Assembly: GCA_006969385.1 (NCBI GenBank)
Contig: CP030884.1
Location: 496,001-560,000 of the forward strand
Source of the DNA: Planctomycetaceae bacterium
GTDB taxonomy: Bacteria > Planctomycetota > Phycisphaerae > UBA1845 > UTPLA1
Direction of reading: 5' to 3'
DNA: 64,000 nt
The notes under the pieces were generated by a model, which did not search any database, was not told the DNA's origin, and worked only from the letters and a program-made list of their open reading frames with translations. Positions 17,917-27,496 of this stretch are shown in pieces. The first letter of the stretch is position 1, and each line of letters begins with the position of its first letter. Position numbers and translations under genes: made by a program.

Positions 17917-19884
17917 ATGAATTGTCCCCAATGCGGCGCAACGGTTTCAGCATCGTTGCAGAAATGCCCGGCTTGCAAGTGCGATCTTTCCGTGGTTCGT
18001 GAGCTGCTTGCGTTGCGCGATGTCGTGCGCGAGGTGCGGAATGACTCTGACCGTATCAGCAGCAAGATGGGGGATATTGAAAACCGATTGGCATCCCTTG
18101 AGCCAATGATTGGTGCCGGGTCGCCTGAGCCGCATGACGCCCCTACGCCCGTCGATGATGCAGACATTAATGTCGTCGAAGAAGCACCCAGCAACAAAAA
18201 CGAGCCCGACGCACCGATGCGGCCGCCGGTTATTCCCAATGTGATGCCTTTCTCGACAACCACTAGGTCAACGGGCGGCGTACTCAGCCGTCAAGGCGAA
18301 ATTCAGTTTGGTCAGAAATGGCTTTTGATCGTCGGCATCATCATCACCGTTCTTGCAGTCGGCTATTTCCTGAAATACTCCTTCGATCGCAATTGGGTGG
18401 GGCCGGCGGGCAGAGTCGCGCTTGCCTACGCCGCGGGCTTGGCCGCAATCGGTCTGGGCGAGTGGCTGCGCCGTCGTGCGTTTCGCGTGTTCGGTCTCTA
18501 CCTGATCGGCGGCGGAATTGCGGTGCTCTATTTCGCCGGCTACGCCGCATTTCAGATTTACAGTTTGATCGATCAGTCCATAGCTTTCGGATTGATGGTG
18601 CTGGTGACATTTTCCGCTGGGCTCATGTCGGTGTTTTATGACACCAAATGGCTCGCCGTGCTGGCCATCATTGGTGGATTCATAACGCCAGTGGTATTAA
18701 GCACGGGCACGGATAATCAAATTGCATTGATGACGTACATGTTGATCCTCAACGGCGGCATCCTCGCGATTGCGGCATTCAAACAGTGGCAGCTCTTAAA
18801 CTATCTCGGCCTGTTCTGCACGTGGCTGCTGTTTTCCGCTTGGTATATCGAGCATTACGAGGCGGCGAAATTCTGGATCACCACGACATACTTAAACGCC
18901 TTCTTTCTCACCTATGCGTTAGTGCCGTTTGCGTATTACTTTGTTCGCAACACCACGGTGAGTGTGATGGGTTTTGCCATCACGATTCCCAATGCCGCGA
19001 TCGCATTCGGAATCTCTTACGAAATGATCGGTCGGCGATTCGATACCGAGTCGGTGACATTTCTCGCGCTGGCGTACGCCGCCGTGTATTTCACAATGGC
19101 AGCATTCCTTCGGCTCAAGCGACGTCAAAGCAAGGACGCGTTTGTGATGCTGTTCGCGATGGGCATGCTCTTTTTGCTCATCTCGGTGCCGCTCTATTTC
19201 TCCAAGCACTGGATCACAGTCTTCTGGTGTGCCGAAGGATTGGTCTTGCTGTGGGCGGCCTTGCGCTTGGACGATTCACGATTGCGGGGCGGTGCTTTGA
19301 TAATTCTCTTGGTGGCAACGGCCAAATTGCTATTGCACGATTATGTGCACCACTTCAAGCTCGACGTCTCTGAACTGGTACTCACGGGCGGATATTTCAA
19401 TCTGGCAAGCGAGCGCTGGATCACGGTCGCGGCGGTAACAGCGGCGTTATGCGCGGCAGCAAGAATGTTGAAAGCAGCCGGCCTGACGTCCAATGATTGG
19501 CGCACGAACCTAGCGGGGTTCTTTTACGGTGCCTTCGCCGTCATGCTGTTTATTGCGCTGAATGTGGAAGTGGCCGGTTACTTCCATGAAGCAGCGGCAC
19601 GCGCGCGCTTCGCATCGATTTCCGTATTGTGGGCGGTTTATGCGTCGGTGCTCATGGTCTTGGGATTCGCCAAAAACTTCGCCGTCTTAAGGCGGGTTGC
19701 CATCGCGTTATTCGGGGCAACGGTCATCAAGGTGTTTCTGCGCGACATGGCCGATGTGGATACGCCGTTCCGGATACTCTCATTTCTTGTCTTGGGCTTG
19801 CTGCTGGTCTCTGTTTCATACCTCTATCACCGCTATTCGGCGCGCATATTGCAAACGGTGAATGATGACGTAGGGAATAGTTGA
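17917..19884 (+). CDS. DUF2339 multi-spanning membrane protein with zinc-ribbon N-terminus
   Basis: 655 aa. It begins with a zinc-ribbon knuckle (CPQCGA and CPACKC), then a coiled-coil-like segment (LALRDVVREVRNDSDRISSK), an acidic linker, and from about residue 130 a long series of roughly sixteen to eighteen membrane helices starting with WLLIVGIIITVLAVGYFLKY, as in the DUF2339 family. Small-residue signatures such as GRVALAYAAGLAAIGLGEWL and GGFITPVVLSTG fit the family. The function is unknown. ATG 17917 is chosen because the Cys knuckle starts there; the earlier ATG at 17842 would add 25 residues with no similarity. Confidence 0.8.
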   Translation: MNCPQCGATVSASLQKCPACKCDLSVVRELLALRDVVREVRNDSDRISSKMGDIENRLASLEPMIGAGSPEPHDAPTPVDDADINVVEEAPSNKNEPDAPMRPPVIPNVMPFSTTTRSTGGVLSRQGEIQFGQKWLLIVGIIITVLAVGYFLKYSFDRNWVGPAGRVALAYAAGLAAIGLGEWLRRRAFRVFGLYLIGGGIAVLYFAGYAAFQIYSLIDQSIAFGLMVLVTFSAGLMSVFYDTKWLAVLAIIGGFITPVVLSTGTDNQIALMTYMLILNGGILAIAAFKQWQLLNYLGLFCTWLLFSAWYIEHYEAAKFWITTTYLNAFFLTYALVPFAYYFVRNTTVSVMGFAITIPNAAIAFGISYEMIGRRFDTESVTFLALAYAAVYFTMAAFLRLKRRQSKDAFVMLFAMGMLFLLISVPLYFSKHWITVFWCAEGLVLLWAALRLDDSRLRGGALIILLVATAKLLLHDYVHHFKLDVSELVLTGGYFNLASERWITVAAVTAALCAAARMLKAAGLTSNDWRTNLAGFFYGAFAVMLFIALNVEVAGYFHEAAARARFASISVLWAVYASVLMVLGFAKNFAVLRRVAIALFGATVIKVFLRDMADVDTPFRILSFLVLGLLLVSVSYLYHRYSARILQTVNDDVGNS

Positions 19885-19923
19885 CGCTGTCACTCAACCT
19901 GTGGTCGTTCAACCCTTTAGAAC

Positions 19924-20030
19924 TGTTCACGATTGAGAGCGACGGTTGCGCTGTGGCACCGGCTAATAGCCGGTGTATGCCGACAAATCATCTACCGCCG
20001 CAGTCATTCGTGAAGTGGTCTAATACGGTC
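19924..20030 (+). repeat. Dispersed ~105-bp repeat, copy A
   Basis: This block shares clear sequence with the reverse complement of 46793-46896: TTCACGA-TGAGAGCGACGG, then GCGCTGT-GCACC-GGCT, the palindrome CACCGGCT-AAT-AGCCGGTG at 19957-19975, then GCCGACAAATCAT, CAGTCATT and a final TGGTCT segment. The palindrome varies in a compensatory way (CACCGGCT here, CACCAGCT there). Confidence 0.7.
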
Positions 20031-20071
20031 AAACGCTGCGTCATATTTCCAGCGCGTTCTCTGTGCCCGTC

Positions 20072-20089
20072 GTCAGGTTGTCACCTGAC
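20072..20089 (+). repeat. Palindrome, family D, copy 2
   Basis: GTCAGGT-TGTC-ACCTGAC just upstream (in plus coordinates) of the trkH stop codon. It could serve as a 3' hairpin for the convergent genes, but no T-run follows. Confidence 0.55.
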
Positions 20090-20101
20090 CTACCGTCCCA
20101 A

Positions 20102-21640
20102 TCAATTACCGCGCCAAAAGCGCGGTTGAAACAACACAATGATCGCGAAGACTTCCAAACGGCCCAGCGCCATCAGCAGTGAGAGCACCAGCTTGCTGCC
20201 GTTGGTGAGCCAGCCGTAATTCTCGATCGCGCCGACCTTGGCGAGGCCAGGGCCAATGGTGCAGAGCGTGGCGAGGCAACTGGTCGAGGCTGTCGTGATG
20301 TCGATGTTGTCCGCCGGTTCGATCAGCATGATCAAGCTGGTGCCGACGGCTAACAGTACGACGATGCCCAAGACATATGCGACGGTGGCCAGCTTTAATT
20401 CGGGCGAGACCGACGACTGTGCCAACCTCAAGGGTCGTACCACATTGGGACGAAAGATACGTTCGATTTCGGCGGCCATCACTTTGATGGCGATCCAGAT
20501 GCGAATCACTTTAACGCCGCCGCTGGTCGAACCGGCCGAGCCACCGACAAACATCAACGTGAGCAACACGATCTTGGCGAGCGTGGGCCACTGATTGAAA
20601 TCGGCGGTGCCGAAACCGGTCGTCGTTTGGATCGAGATAGTCGTGAAGAATCCGTGCCGTACCGCTTGGCCTACCGACGGCTCGGTGACCTCGCCGGTGG
20701 TCAGATGCAATGGTTGGCCGATCAGGCAGAGTGCGACGATGGCCGCGCCGCCGAACATGAAGGCAAGATACACGCGCAATTCGGTATCGCGCCAGACCGA
20801 ACCGATGCGCCGCGTGATGAGTTGGTAATACAACCCGAAGTTCACACCCGCCAGCACCATGAAGAAGATGACAATCAGATCGACGGCTAGCGAGTTAAAG
20901 CCGCCGACGCTGGCATCGACCGTGCTAAAACCGCCGGTCGCCAGCGTCGCCAAGGTATGACAGGCTGCTTGGAACCAATCCATGCCCGCTAAACGCAGCG
21001 CCACCGTTTGCACGATTGTGAGGCCGACGTAGATGTACCAAAGGATACGTGCCGTTTCGCGAATTTGCGGATGCACACCTTCGGGGTCGGGTCCCGGCGC
21101 TTCGATTTGAAAGAGCCGCTTACCGCCGACGCCCATCGCCGGTAACACCGCCACGAACAAGACGACGATGCCCAAACCGCCCAGCCAGTGCGTGAGGGCG
21201 CGCCATAACAAAATGCTGCGCGGCAACGCATCGATGCCGGTCAAGACCGTCGCGCCGGTGGTCGTTAGTCCGCTCATCGATTCGAAATAACAATTGACGG
21301 GTGAGAGAAACGCGTGGCCGGAAAAATCTTCGCCTGCCAAATAAGCCCACACCAAGTACGGCAAGCCTGCTAATGCCGCACCAAAGACCCAGCTCGCCGC
21401 AACCAACAGCAGGGCTTCGCGGCGCTGCAAGGCACCGCGATCGCCACGGCCCGCCATCCAGAGCACACCACCTCCCAGCCCACCGATCACGCCGCTAATC
21501 AACAGCGCGCCGGCGGCCGTCGCCTCACGCTGATCGCCCATCAAAACGACGATGCCGCTCCAAATGGCAACCAGTAGAATGATGGCGCTCAGGACGATGA
21601 ACAACAAACCCAAATGCTTGCCGGCGAGGCGAAAACTCAC
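20102..21640 (-). CDS. trkH: Trk potassium uptake system membrane subunit TrkH
   Basis: 512 aa. This is the ion-conducting subunit of the Trk/Ktr potassium uptake system. About ten membrane helices form four M1-P-M2 units; selectivity-filter-like loops are visible (SMSGLTTTGATVLTG, TLATGGFSTVDASVG, TISIQTTTGFGTAD and TASTSCLATLCTIGPGL). Conserved GGSAGSTSGGVKVIRI is present. The start overlaps the trkA stop by four bases (ATGA), so the two are coupled. The filter glycines are intact, which supports a working transporter. Confidence 0.93.
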   Translation of the reverse strand: MSFRLAGKHLGLLFIVLSAIILLVAIWSGIVVLMGDQREATAAGALLISGVIGGLGGGVLWMAGRGDRGALQRREALLLVAASWVFGAALAGLPYLVWAYLAGEDFSGHAFLSPVNCYFESMSGLTTTGATVLTGIDALPRSILLWRALTHWLGGLGIVVLFVAVLPAMGVGGKRLFQIEAPGPDPEGVHPQIRETARILWYIYVGLTIVQTVALRLAGMDWFQAACHTLATLATGGFSTVDASVGGFNSLAVDLIVIFFMVLAGVNFGLYYQLITRRIGSVWRDTELRVYLAFMFGGAAIVALCLIGQPLHLTTGEVTEPSVGQAVRHGFFTTISIQTTTGFGTADFNQWPTLAKIVLLTLMFVGGSAGSTSGGVKVIRIWIAIKVMAAEIERIFRPNVVRPLRLAQSSVSPELKLATVAYVLGIVVLLAVGTSLIMLIEPADNIDITTASTSCLATLCTIGPGLAKVGAIENYGWLTNGSKLVLSLLMALGRLEVFAIIVLFQPRFWRGN

Positions 21641-22986
21641 GAGGCTCTCCCCACACCGAAGATGTCTTTGAGTTTGGCGTCCATGCCGTGCTGACCCGCG
21701 ACCAGCAGCATATCGCCCGCGCGAATATCGTCGTCGCGCCCGGGCACGCGTACCTCGCTGCCGCGACGGATGGCCGTGATGATCCAGTGCGGTGCCAGTG
21801 ATATCTCTTTCAGCGGCTTGTTCAGAATTTTGCAGTCGGCCCCCACGCTGACCTGAAACAAGTCGAGCACACCCTTGGCCAATGACGCCATAAATTTGAT
21901 CGGTCGCTCGTCGATCGTTCGTTCGATCTCGGTCACGGCCACATGGCGCGGGCTAAAGCTGCGGTCGATATTCACGTTCTCATATAAGTGTAAATATTTG
22001 GGCCGCTGCACCAACACGACCGTTTCGTCGACACCCATGCTTTTGGCCCAAGCGCTGCCCAGAATGTTGTGCTCGTCATCATCGAGCAACGCCACGAACA
22101 CATCGGCGTGCGCGATATTCTCCTCGGCAAACACATTCGGGTCGGTCGGATCGGCATGGATGACCGTGACCCAGTCCAATTTGTCCGCCAGTTCTTCGGC
22201 ACGGATGCGGTTGGTCTCGAATAATCGAATCGCAAAGTTGCGACTACGCAACGAACGACAGAGCCACACGGCCAACGGCGGACCGCCCATGATCACGACG
22301 TGGCGGCGCGCGTTCTTTTCCGAATGAAACAAGCGCCGCGCTTCCTGAAATGTTTCGGTATTACCCGCCAGAATCGCCAAATCGCCGGGCTTCATCGCCG
22401 TGTTGGCATCGGGCAGGAACACATATTGATTGCGCGTTACCGCGAGCAGCAGCGTTCCGCGCGGCATCGTCACTTGGGCCAATGGTTTATCAACAGCGGG
22501 TGCGTCGGGGCTGACTTCGAATTCCTGAATCTCAATGCGACCGCGGGCGAAATTTTCTATAGCCAAAGCCCCCGGGTTGCGGAGCGTTTGGGCGATGGCG
22601 ATCGACGTCGAGTATTCCGGGCATATCAGATGATCGATGCCCAGATGCGCTTGATAATCGAGACCATGGTTCTCGAAGTATGCCCGGTGATGTACCCGCG
22701 CAATCGTACGCCGCGTACCGACGCCTTTTGCGAGGCTCACGGTAAGCAGGTTGACTTCATCACGATCGGTGGCTGCGATCAGCATATCCGCGTCAGCACA
22801 GCCGGCATCGCGCAACACACTCGCTTCGGCGCAATTGCCCTGCAACGTGCCGACGTCGAGCGAATCTTCGATCGCGCGCAGGCGGTCACTGTCGCTGTCA
22901 ATCAAGGTGATATTATGGTTCGCACCCGCAAGTTGCTCGGCAGCATAACTGCCGACCTGCCCCGCGCCGCAGATCACGATCTTCAT
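21637..22986 (-). CDS. trkA: Trk potassium uptake regulatory subunit TrkA
   Basis: 449 aa. This is the peripheral, nucleotide-binding gating subunit. Two tandem RCK_N/RCK_C units: the first starts at residue 1 with the Rossmann motif MKIVICGAGQVGSYAAEQL, with RCK_C around ISEFEVSPDAPAVDKPLAQV-like residues (~140-210), and the second with HVVIMGGPPLAVWLCRSL. The second glycine motif (GGPPLA) is degenerate, as is common in TrkA. ATG 22986 is chosen over 23064 because the Rossmann strand begins there. A TATAAT on the minus strand lies about 50 bases upstream. Confidence 0.92.
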   Translation of the reverse strand: MKIVICGAGQVGSYAAEQLAGANHNITLIDSDSDRLRAIEDSLDVGTLQGNCAEASVLRDAGCADADMLIAATDRDEVNLLTVSLAKGVGTRRTIARVHHRAYFENHGLDYQAHLGIDHLICPEYSTSIAIAQTLRNPGALAIENFARGRIEIQEFEVSPDAPAVDKPLAQVTMPRGTLLLAVTRNQYVFLPDANTAMKPGDLAILAGNTETFQEARRLFHSEKNARRHVVIMGGPPLAVWLCRSLRSRNFAIRLFETNRIRAEELADKLDWVTVIHADPTDPNVFAEENIAHADVFVALLDDDEHNILGSAWAKSMGVDETVVLVQRPKYLHLYENVNIDRSFSPRHVAVTEIERTIDERPIKFMASLAKGVLDLFQVSVGADCKILNKPLKEISLAPHWIITAIRRGSEVRVPGRDDDIRAGDMLLVAGQHGMDAKLKDIFGVGRAS

Positions 22987-23037
22987 GCAAAGCTCCCAAC
23001 TACTTTCTGCATCGGTTAGGTCCGGATGGGGGTTGGG

Positions 23038-23043
23038 ATTATA
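23038..23043 (-). promoter_or_regulatory. Candidate -10 box for trkA-trkH
   Basis: The minus strand reads TATAAT here, about 50 bases before the trkA ATG. No good -35 hexamer is found at 16-18 bases; a TTGGTC lies too close. It is a candidate promoter only. Confidence 0.35.
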
Positions 23044-23185
23044 TCGAAAGGACCAAAAACGCACGCACGAGACCTAAATCGAAGCGGTCGGCAATGCGCA
23101 AGTTTCGCAATCCGATAATCGCTCGCTACACCGCCGCACAGCATCCACGATTGGCATCTCCGTTGAGGAGTTTTAAAAGATGGGC

Positions 23186-23219
23186 AAAAAAAATCCTCAC
23201 CTGCGTAGCAGGCGAGGAT
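23186..23219 (-). terminator. Rho-independent terminator of the DUF11 protein gene
   Basis: On the minus strand ATCCTC-G-CCTGC pairs with GCAGG-T-GAGGAT around a TAC loop, followed by eight T. It starts about 75 bases after the stop of the 993-aa surface protein gene. The arms are nearly perfect, with a single mismatched pair in the middle. Confidence 0.85.
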
Positions 23220-23293
23220 CTTCTTCATTCAGTGGTGATTAAACACCGAGACCGTCATGGCAATTGGCTCATGAACGACTCGGTGCCACTCGG

Positions 23294-26275
23294 CTAGCGC
23301 GAGCGACGGCTATTCCGGCGGTTGCCGCGGCGTAACAACAGCAGCGAGACCGGCATCACCGTCAGCAAGCCGCTGCTGAACAGGCCGATACCGCAGACCG
23401 GGTTCGGATACGCCGGGAACAGCGGGATGAACACCTGCACTTCGGGCAACGTCGGCTCGGGAATTTCCTGACCGGCGGGCGGCGGCGGTTCGACGACGTT
23501 GGTGAAGATCTCGATCACGTTGTCGCTGTTGTCCGGATCGTATTGATCGGCGAACGTGAGCGCGACATTCTTGATCGGTTCCAACGGCGCGTCAGGTGGA
23601 ATGCTAACGATGATCGTTAGCGTGGCGCTGGCACCCGACGCGATATCGCCGAAGTTGGCGATGAACGGATCGGCCAGATCGCCCGGCGTTCCCGTCAGCA
23701 CGGTGCCTTGCGTGGCCGTCGCGCTGATCAGCGACACACCGCCCGGCACGCGGTCTTCGACCACGACGTTCTTCGCCGTGGACGGACCGTTATTCGTGAC
23801 GGTGACGAAGTAGCTCAGCGCGTTGCCCTGTTGCACTTCGGCGGCGGGGTCGGTCGTCTTGGCGATCGCCAGGTTGGCGACTTCGCTGACGTCGTGTTCG
23901 ACGGCGGCCTGGTTATCGCCCGGCATCGGATCGGCCGAGGCGCTGAACACATTGGCGACGTTGTTGATCGACTGCGGCTCATTGGCACGCAGACGCACCG
24001 TCAGAATCCAACGGCCCACACCGGCGGCGCCGCCGGAAGCGATCGGCTCCAACGGATTGTCGAGCACGCACTCGGATTGATAGCGTTCGGTGACGCTGCT
24101 GACGGCACCGGCAGCGGGCGGCACGGCAAACGGGTTGCCGCCGTCAGCGGCCGGGTCGGAGTTGCAGGTGGCGGCGCGATTGCTATCGATGCTGACGATC
24201 TCGAATTCGCCATTCGACTGAATCAATTCGCGCAAGGTTACACCCATGGCCGCGTCGGGGCCGTGGTTATCGACGACGATGGTATACGTCAGCAACGCGC
24301 CGGCGGCGACGATGTTGTCGGGCTTGCCGTATTTGGTCACCCGCAGGTCGGAGGTAAACGTGCCCGCGAACGGATCGACATCGACGTTGGCCGTGGCGGT
24401 GTTATTCGTCACATCGCAATCGTCGGTATTCGATTCGACGGTGACCGTGTTTAGCGCGACGTTGTCGCCTGCGGCTTCGGTATTATCGACGGCGACTTCC
24501 ACCCAAATGGTGCGCGTTTCGCCGGGGAAGAGCGTACCCAGATCGCCAATGAGGTTGCGACCACTCGGATCGATCACGCACACATTGGGCTCCAATTCGG
24601 GAACCGTGGTGCCGATCATGCGTACGCCGGCAGCGCCGGTCAGTTCGTCGGTGAGCGTCACGTTGCCCGCGGCCGACGGGCCGTTGTTAGTGACTTCGAG
24701 CGTGTAGACGCCGGTTTCGCCGGCGGCGATGAGCAAGTCGGCGGGCGTTTTGGAGACGGTCAGATCGGCGTAGGCTTCAACGGGAATACCGCTGTCGTCC
24801 GGGCCGGCGCTCAGCACGACGGTGTTGCTGTTGAGGAAGGGATCGACTTCATCGGCGAAGACGGATGCTTCGTGAACGAGGAAGCCGCCATGATTGAGAT
24901 GATAGTCGGCATCGACGTTCATCTCGACGGCCATGGTGGCCGAATCGCCTAAGGGCAGGAACGGAATCACACAACGCGCCGGATCGTTGCGATCACCGGG
25001 CGTGCCGACGGTGCCTTCGACGGTGACCGGCCCGCCATCGTCGTAGGTGCAGCGCACGTTGGTCGCGCGGGCACCGGCAGGGATATAGCTATTGATCACA
25101 ATATTGCTGGCTTCGGCTTCGCCTGGGGCCCCGATGTTACCGCCCGGCGACGGGACCATGACGTTGCTCACTTCGATTTCGTAATTGGCATCGAGGCCGG
25201 CTGTGGTCGCGTTGGGAGTGCCGGGCACGGGAGCGCAACCGGGATCGGTGACGGTGGTGCCGGTTTCGGTCATCGAGATTTCCAGGTCGGCAGCTTCGAA
25301 GAAGCTGGTGATACTGGTACCGAGGTTGTTCGACGTATCGGGATCGAAGGTGTCGGACACCACATCAACTGTATTGTTCAGGGTCAGCTCATTGAGTGCC
25401 GTGAAGTCGATCGTGATGATAATGCGGCCCAGATCGCCTTCCGCATCGGGGGGGCTGTTAGGGGCGGGCGTACGCGGGTTGAGAAAGTTTGCGCCAAATG
25501 TCCCGAGATCGAAGATGCCGGTGGACATCGCGAAGTTGCAGTCAAACTCATCGATAGCGCCGCCGTCGGTGCGAACCGCGATACTGCAGCCGTTGGCGTC
25601 GACGAAATTACTCGATATTACCGTCGATCGAATGACGGGGTTGTAGGCGGTCGACGGGCCAAGGTTGTCCACGATGATGGCGATATGGCCTTGCTCGTTG
25701 GTGGCGATGGTTTCTTCGTAGGAGAATACCTGAATACGCAGGTCGGCCTCGGCGATGACTTCGCAATCGCCGCCGAAAGAGGTGATCGAGAACATTGCGT
25801 TGTCCACCGACACGCTGGCGAGATTGGTGTAAGTACCGGGCTCGAGCGTCGGCGGGACGAAGACGGTAACTGTCCAACTCACCGTTTCTCCGGCGGGTAA
25901 CACGTAAGGCGGTGCGGTGAAGGCGTTGCCCGCCGGTCGACACGTGATCGCATCCGGATCGGTACCGGTCTGGGTACAGAACCCGCTATCTTCATCGTCG
26001 ACGTATTGAAAAAAGACGGGATCGCCCGACGCCGATAGGCCCTGCGGAAGCGTGTCGGTGAACTCAACATTTTCTGCATCATCGGGACCGAGGTTGCGCA
26101 GTTCGTAGCGGATCGTGGTATAGGTGCCGGCAACGACCGGTTGCTCCTCAAAAAACGCATCGAGCTCCAGGGCGACCTGCGCGAATGCGGATTGCGTCAA
26201 TCCCATCACACATACTGCGGCGAATAACGCCGCGACGACAGAACGATTCTTAATCAATTGACGATTCGATTTCAT
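23294..26275 (-). CDS. Large DUF11-repeat surface protein
   Basis: 993 aa. Signal peptide: MKSNRQLIKNR, a hydrophobic core and QSAFAQ. Then about six to seven DUF11-type beta-sandwich repeats, each with the pattern DLxV-TK/xxxx...AG..LTYTxVVxNxGPSxAxxVxL; examples are ADLTVSKTPADLLIAAGETG, DLRVTKYGKPDNIVAAGALL and NLAIAKTTDPAAEVQQGNAL. The C-terminus has a Pro-rich spacer, then NPVCGIGLFSSG, a hydrophobic segment (LLTVMPVSLLLL) and RRGNRRNSRRSR, a tripartite sorting-like signal. ATG 26275 is chosen by the signal peptide and AGAGGG upstream. It is probably a secreted or surface-attached adhesin or wall protein; ligand unknown. Confidence 0.8.
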   Translation of the reverse strand: MKSNRQLIKNRSVVAALFAAVCVMGLTQSAFAQVALELDAFFEEQPVVAGTYTTIRYELRNLGPDDAENVEFTDTLPQGLSASGDPVFFQYVDDEDSGFCTQTGTDPDAITCRPAGNAFTAPPYVLPAGETVSWTVTVFVPPTLEPGTYTNLASVSVDNAMFSITSFGGDCEVIAEADLRIQVFSYEETIATNEQGHIAIIVDNLGPSTAYNPVIRSTVISSNFVDANGCSIAVRTDGGAIDEFDCNFAMSTGIFDLGTFGANFLNPRTPAPNSPPDAEGDLGRIIITIDFTALNELTLNNTVDVVSDTFDPDTSNNLGTSITSFFEAADLEISMTETGTTVTDPGCAPVPGTPNATTAGLDANYEIEVSNVMVPSPGGNIGAPGEAEASNIVINSYIPAGARATNVRCTYDDGGPVTVEGTVGTPGDRNDPARCVIPFLPLGDSATMAVEMNVDADYHLNHGGFLVHEASVFADEVDPFLNSNTVVLSAGPDDSGIPVEAYADLTVSKTPADLLIAAGETGVYTLEVTNNGPSAAGNVTLTDELTGAAGVRMIGTTVPELEPNVCVIDPSGRNLIGDLGTLFPGETRTIWVEVAVDNTEAAGDNVALNTVTVESNTDDCDVTNNTATANVDVDPFAGTFTSDLRVTKYGKPDNIVAAGALLTYTIVVDNHGPDAAMGVTLRELIQSNGEFEIVSIDSNRAATCNSDPAADGGNPFAVPPAAGAVSSVTERYQSECVLDNPLEPIASGGAAGVGRWILTVRLRANEPQSINNVANVFSASADPMPGDNQAAVEHDVSEVANLAIAKTTDPAAEVQQGNALSYFVTVTNNGPSTAKNVVVEDRVPGGVSLISATATQGTVLTGTPGDLADPFIANFGDIASGASATLTIIVSIPPDAPLEPIKNVALTFADQYDPDNSDNVIEIFTNVVEPPPPAGQEIPEPTLPEVQVFIPLFPAYPNPVCGIGLFSSGLLTVMPVSLLLLRRGNRRNSRRSR

Positions 26276-26443
26276 ATTTGAACCCTCTGTTCTCAGATTT
26301 GCAAAGCCCCCCGGCGAATAACCGGTGCTTATGGTATGCCGCGGCGCGATCGCAACGCGCGATCTGCGTCCGGTTTCATCCATTTTGGTCTCGACGACCC
26401 AAGCCAGACAGAGCGTCCGATGAGGTGTTTCGGCGCGTTTAAC

Positions 26444-26470
26444 ATTATCACTATTTGTCTAAATAAACAA
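26444..26470 (-). promoter_or_regulatory. Candidate promoter of the DUF11 protein gene
   Basis: On the minus strand TTGTTT (26465-26470) and GATAAT (26444-26449) are separated by 15 bases, in an AT-rich block that stands out from its surroundings. It lies about 165 bases before the ATG. The rest of the 396-base gap (26276-26671) shows no gene. Confidence 0.45.
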
Positions 26471-26671
26471 TGATTCGCCGCATGGTCCAATATCATATCA
26501 ATTTGGGGTGCTACAGAATTACGGACACGCGCACGGCCGCCGGACCGACCTGTTTAGTAGCTAGCGCAAAACTTCCCCTCTCTTGCAGGGAGGTTTTAGG
26601 CGAGGGTTGCATTCTCTTAAGAAATCCAGCTTTCTACGCGCATATTTAGAAAGTAGGATTTCAGATAGCTT

Positions 26672-27358
26672 CTATTCGAAATCGGCGAGCACAACTTCCA
26701 CCGACGTAAACCGACCGACGTCACGGCCGCCCGTTAGGCGTATCGATAAATCGGATAACCGTGCTTTCAAGTCTTCGGCACGTACGTAATCCACCAGACG
26801 CTCATTTTCGTATAACACGCAGAGGCTGCGAAAGACCATTGCGCTCTCAGCTTTCACTGCGTATGCATCGACGGGAAATCCATAAGCGCGGCAAAGCATC
26901 GGGCGGTCGTCGTAAACGCTACATAAGTCATCGACGAGTAACGGGCAGGTGGGGCCGAGTGCGGCGTTGAGCGCGCTGATGCGCGCCGAGAATAGCGGCT
27001 CCTCGCGTGCGCCGGGTTGATCGACCGGGCCTTCGATGGTCGCGAAGATGCGTTGCTGTTCCTTTAACAAGCGTTGAGCCGCACGCTTAGCGAATTCGCG
27101 CTTTGCCGTGGGTAACGAATGAATCGCCCGCGCCAACAGGGCCGCTTCCACGAGCGTCACGGCAAAGACGGCGCCTTGCTTGCAACAGTGGCTACAGCCG
27201 GCGGCGCAGTGATGCGGGTTGCGCTCGTCAGCCTTAAACGCGTCGGAGCGATGGTAAAATTCCTTATATAGCGCCCGAAGATCATCTAAGGCAACGGATT
27301 CGTCGGTCAGTTTTATTGTTAAACCGGCGATACTAAATTGTGGTGGGACTGCCGTCAT
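26672..27358 (-). CDS. YkgJ family cysteine-cluster protein
   Basis: 228 aa. It contains the metal-chelating YkgJ/UPF0153 pattern: C51-AAG-C55-SH-CC (58/59), and later CPLLVDDLCSVYDDRPMLCRAYGF, with Cys at about 140, 147 and 157. The family is thought to bind zinc or iron and its members have varied contexts. N- and C-terminal flanks have no recognised domains. ATG 27358 is divergent from the PH-like gene at 27497. Confidence 0.8.
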   Translation of the reverse strand: MTAVPPQFSIAGLTIKLTDESVALDDLRALYKEFYHRSDAFKADERNPHHCAAGCSHCCKQGAVFAVTLVEAALLARAIHSLPTAKREFAKRAAQRLLKEQQRIFATIEGPVDQPGAREEPLFSARISALNAALGPTCPLLVDDLCSVYDDRPMLCRAYGFPVDAYAVKAESAMVFRSLCVLYENERLVDYVRAEDLKARLSDLSIRLTGGRDVGRFTSVEVVLADFE

Positions 27359-27496
27359 CGCACTCGCATCTTACCCCGACTCATCGCCCTCCCCCTTTTT
27401 AAGCGATAAATCTCGCCCAATGCCCGCTGCGCGTTCGAATAATTCACCCGCTTTTTCATCGCCCGCCCGGACGAAGCGACGTAAAATTTAGGCATT

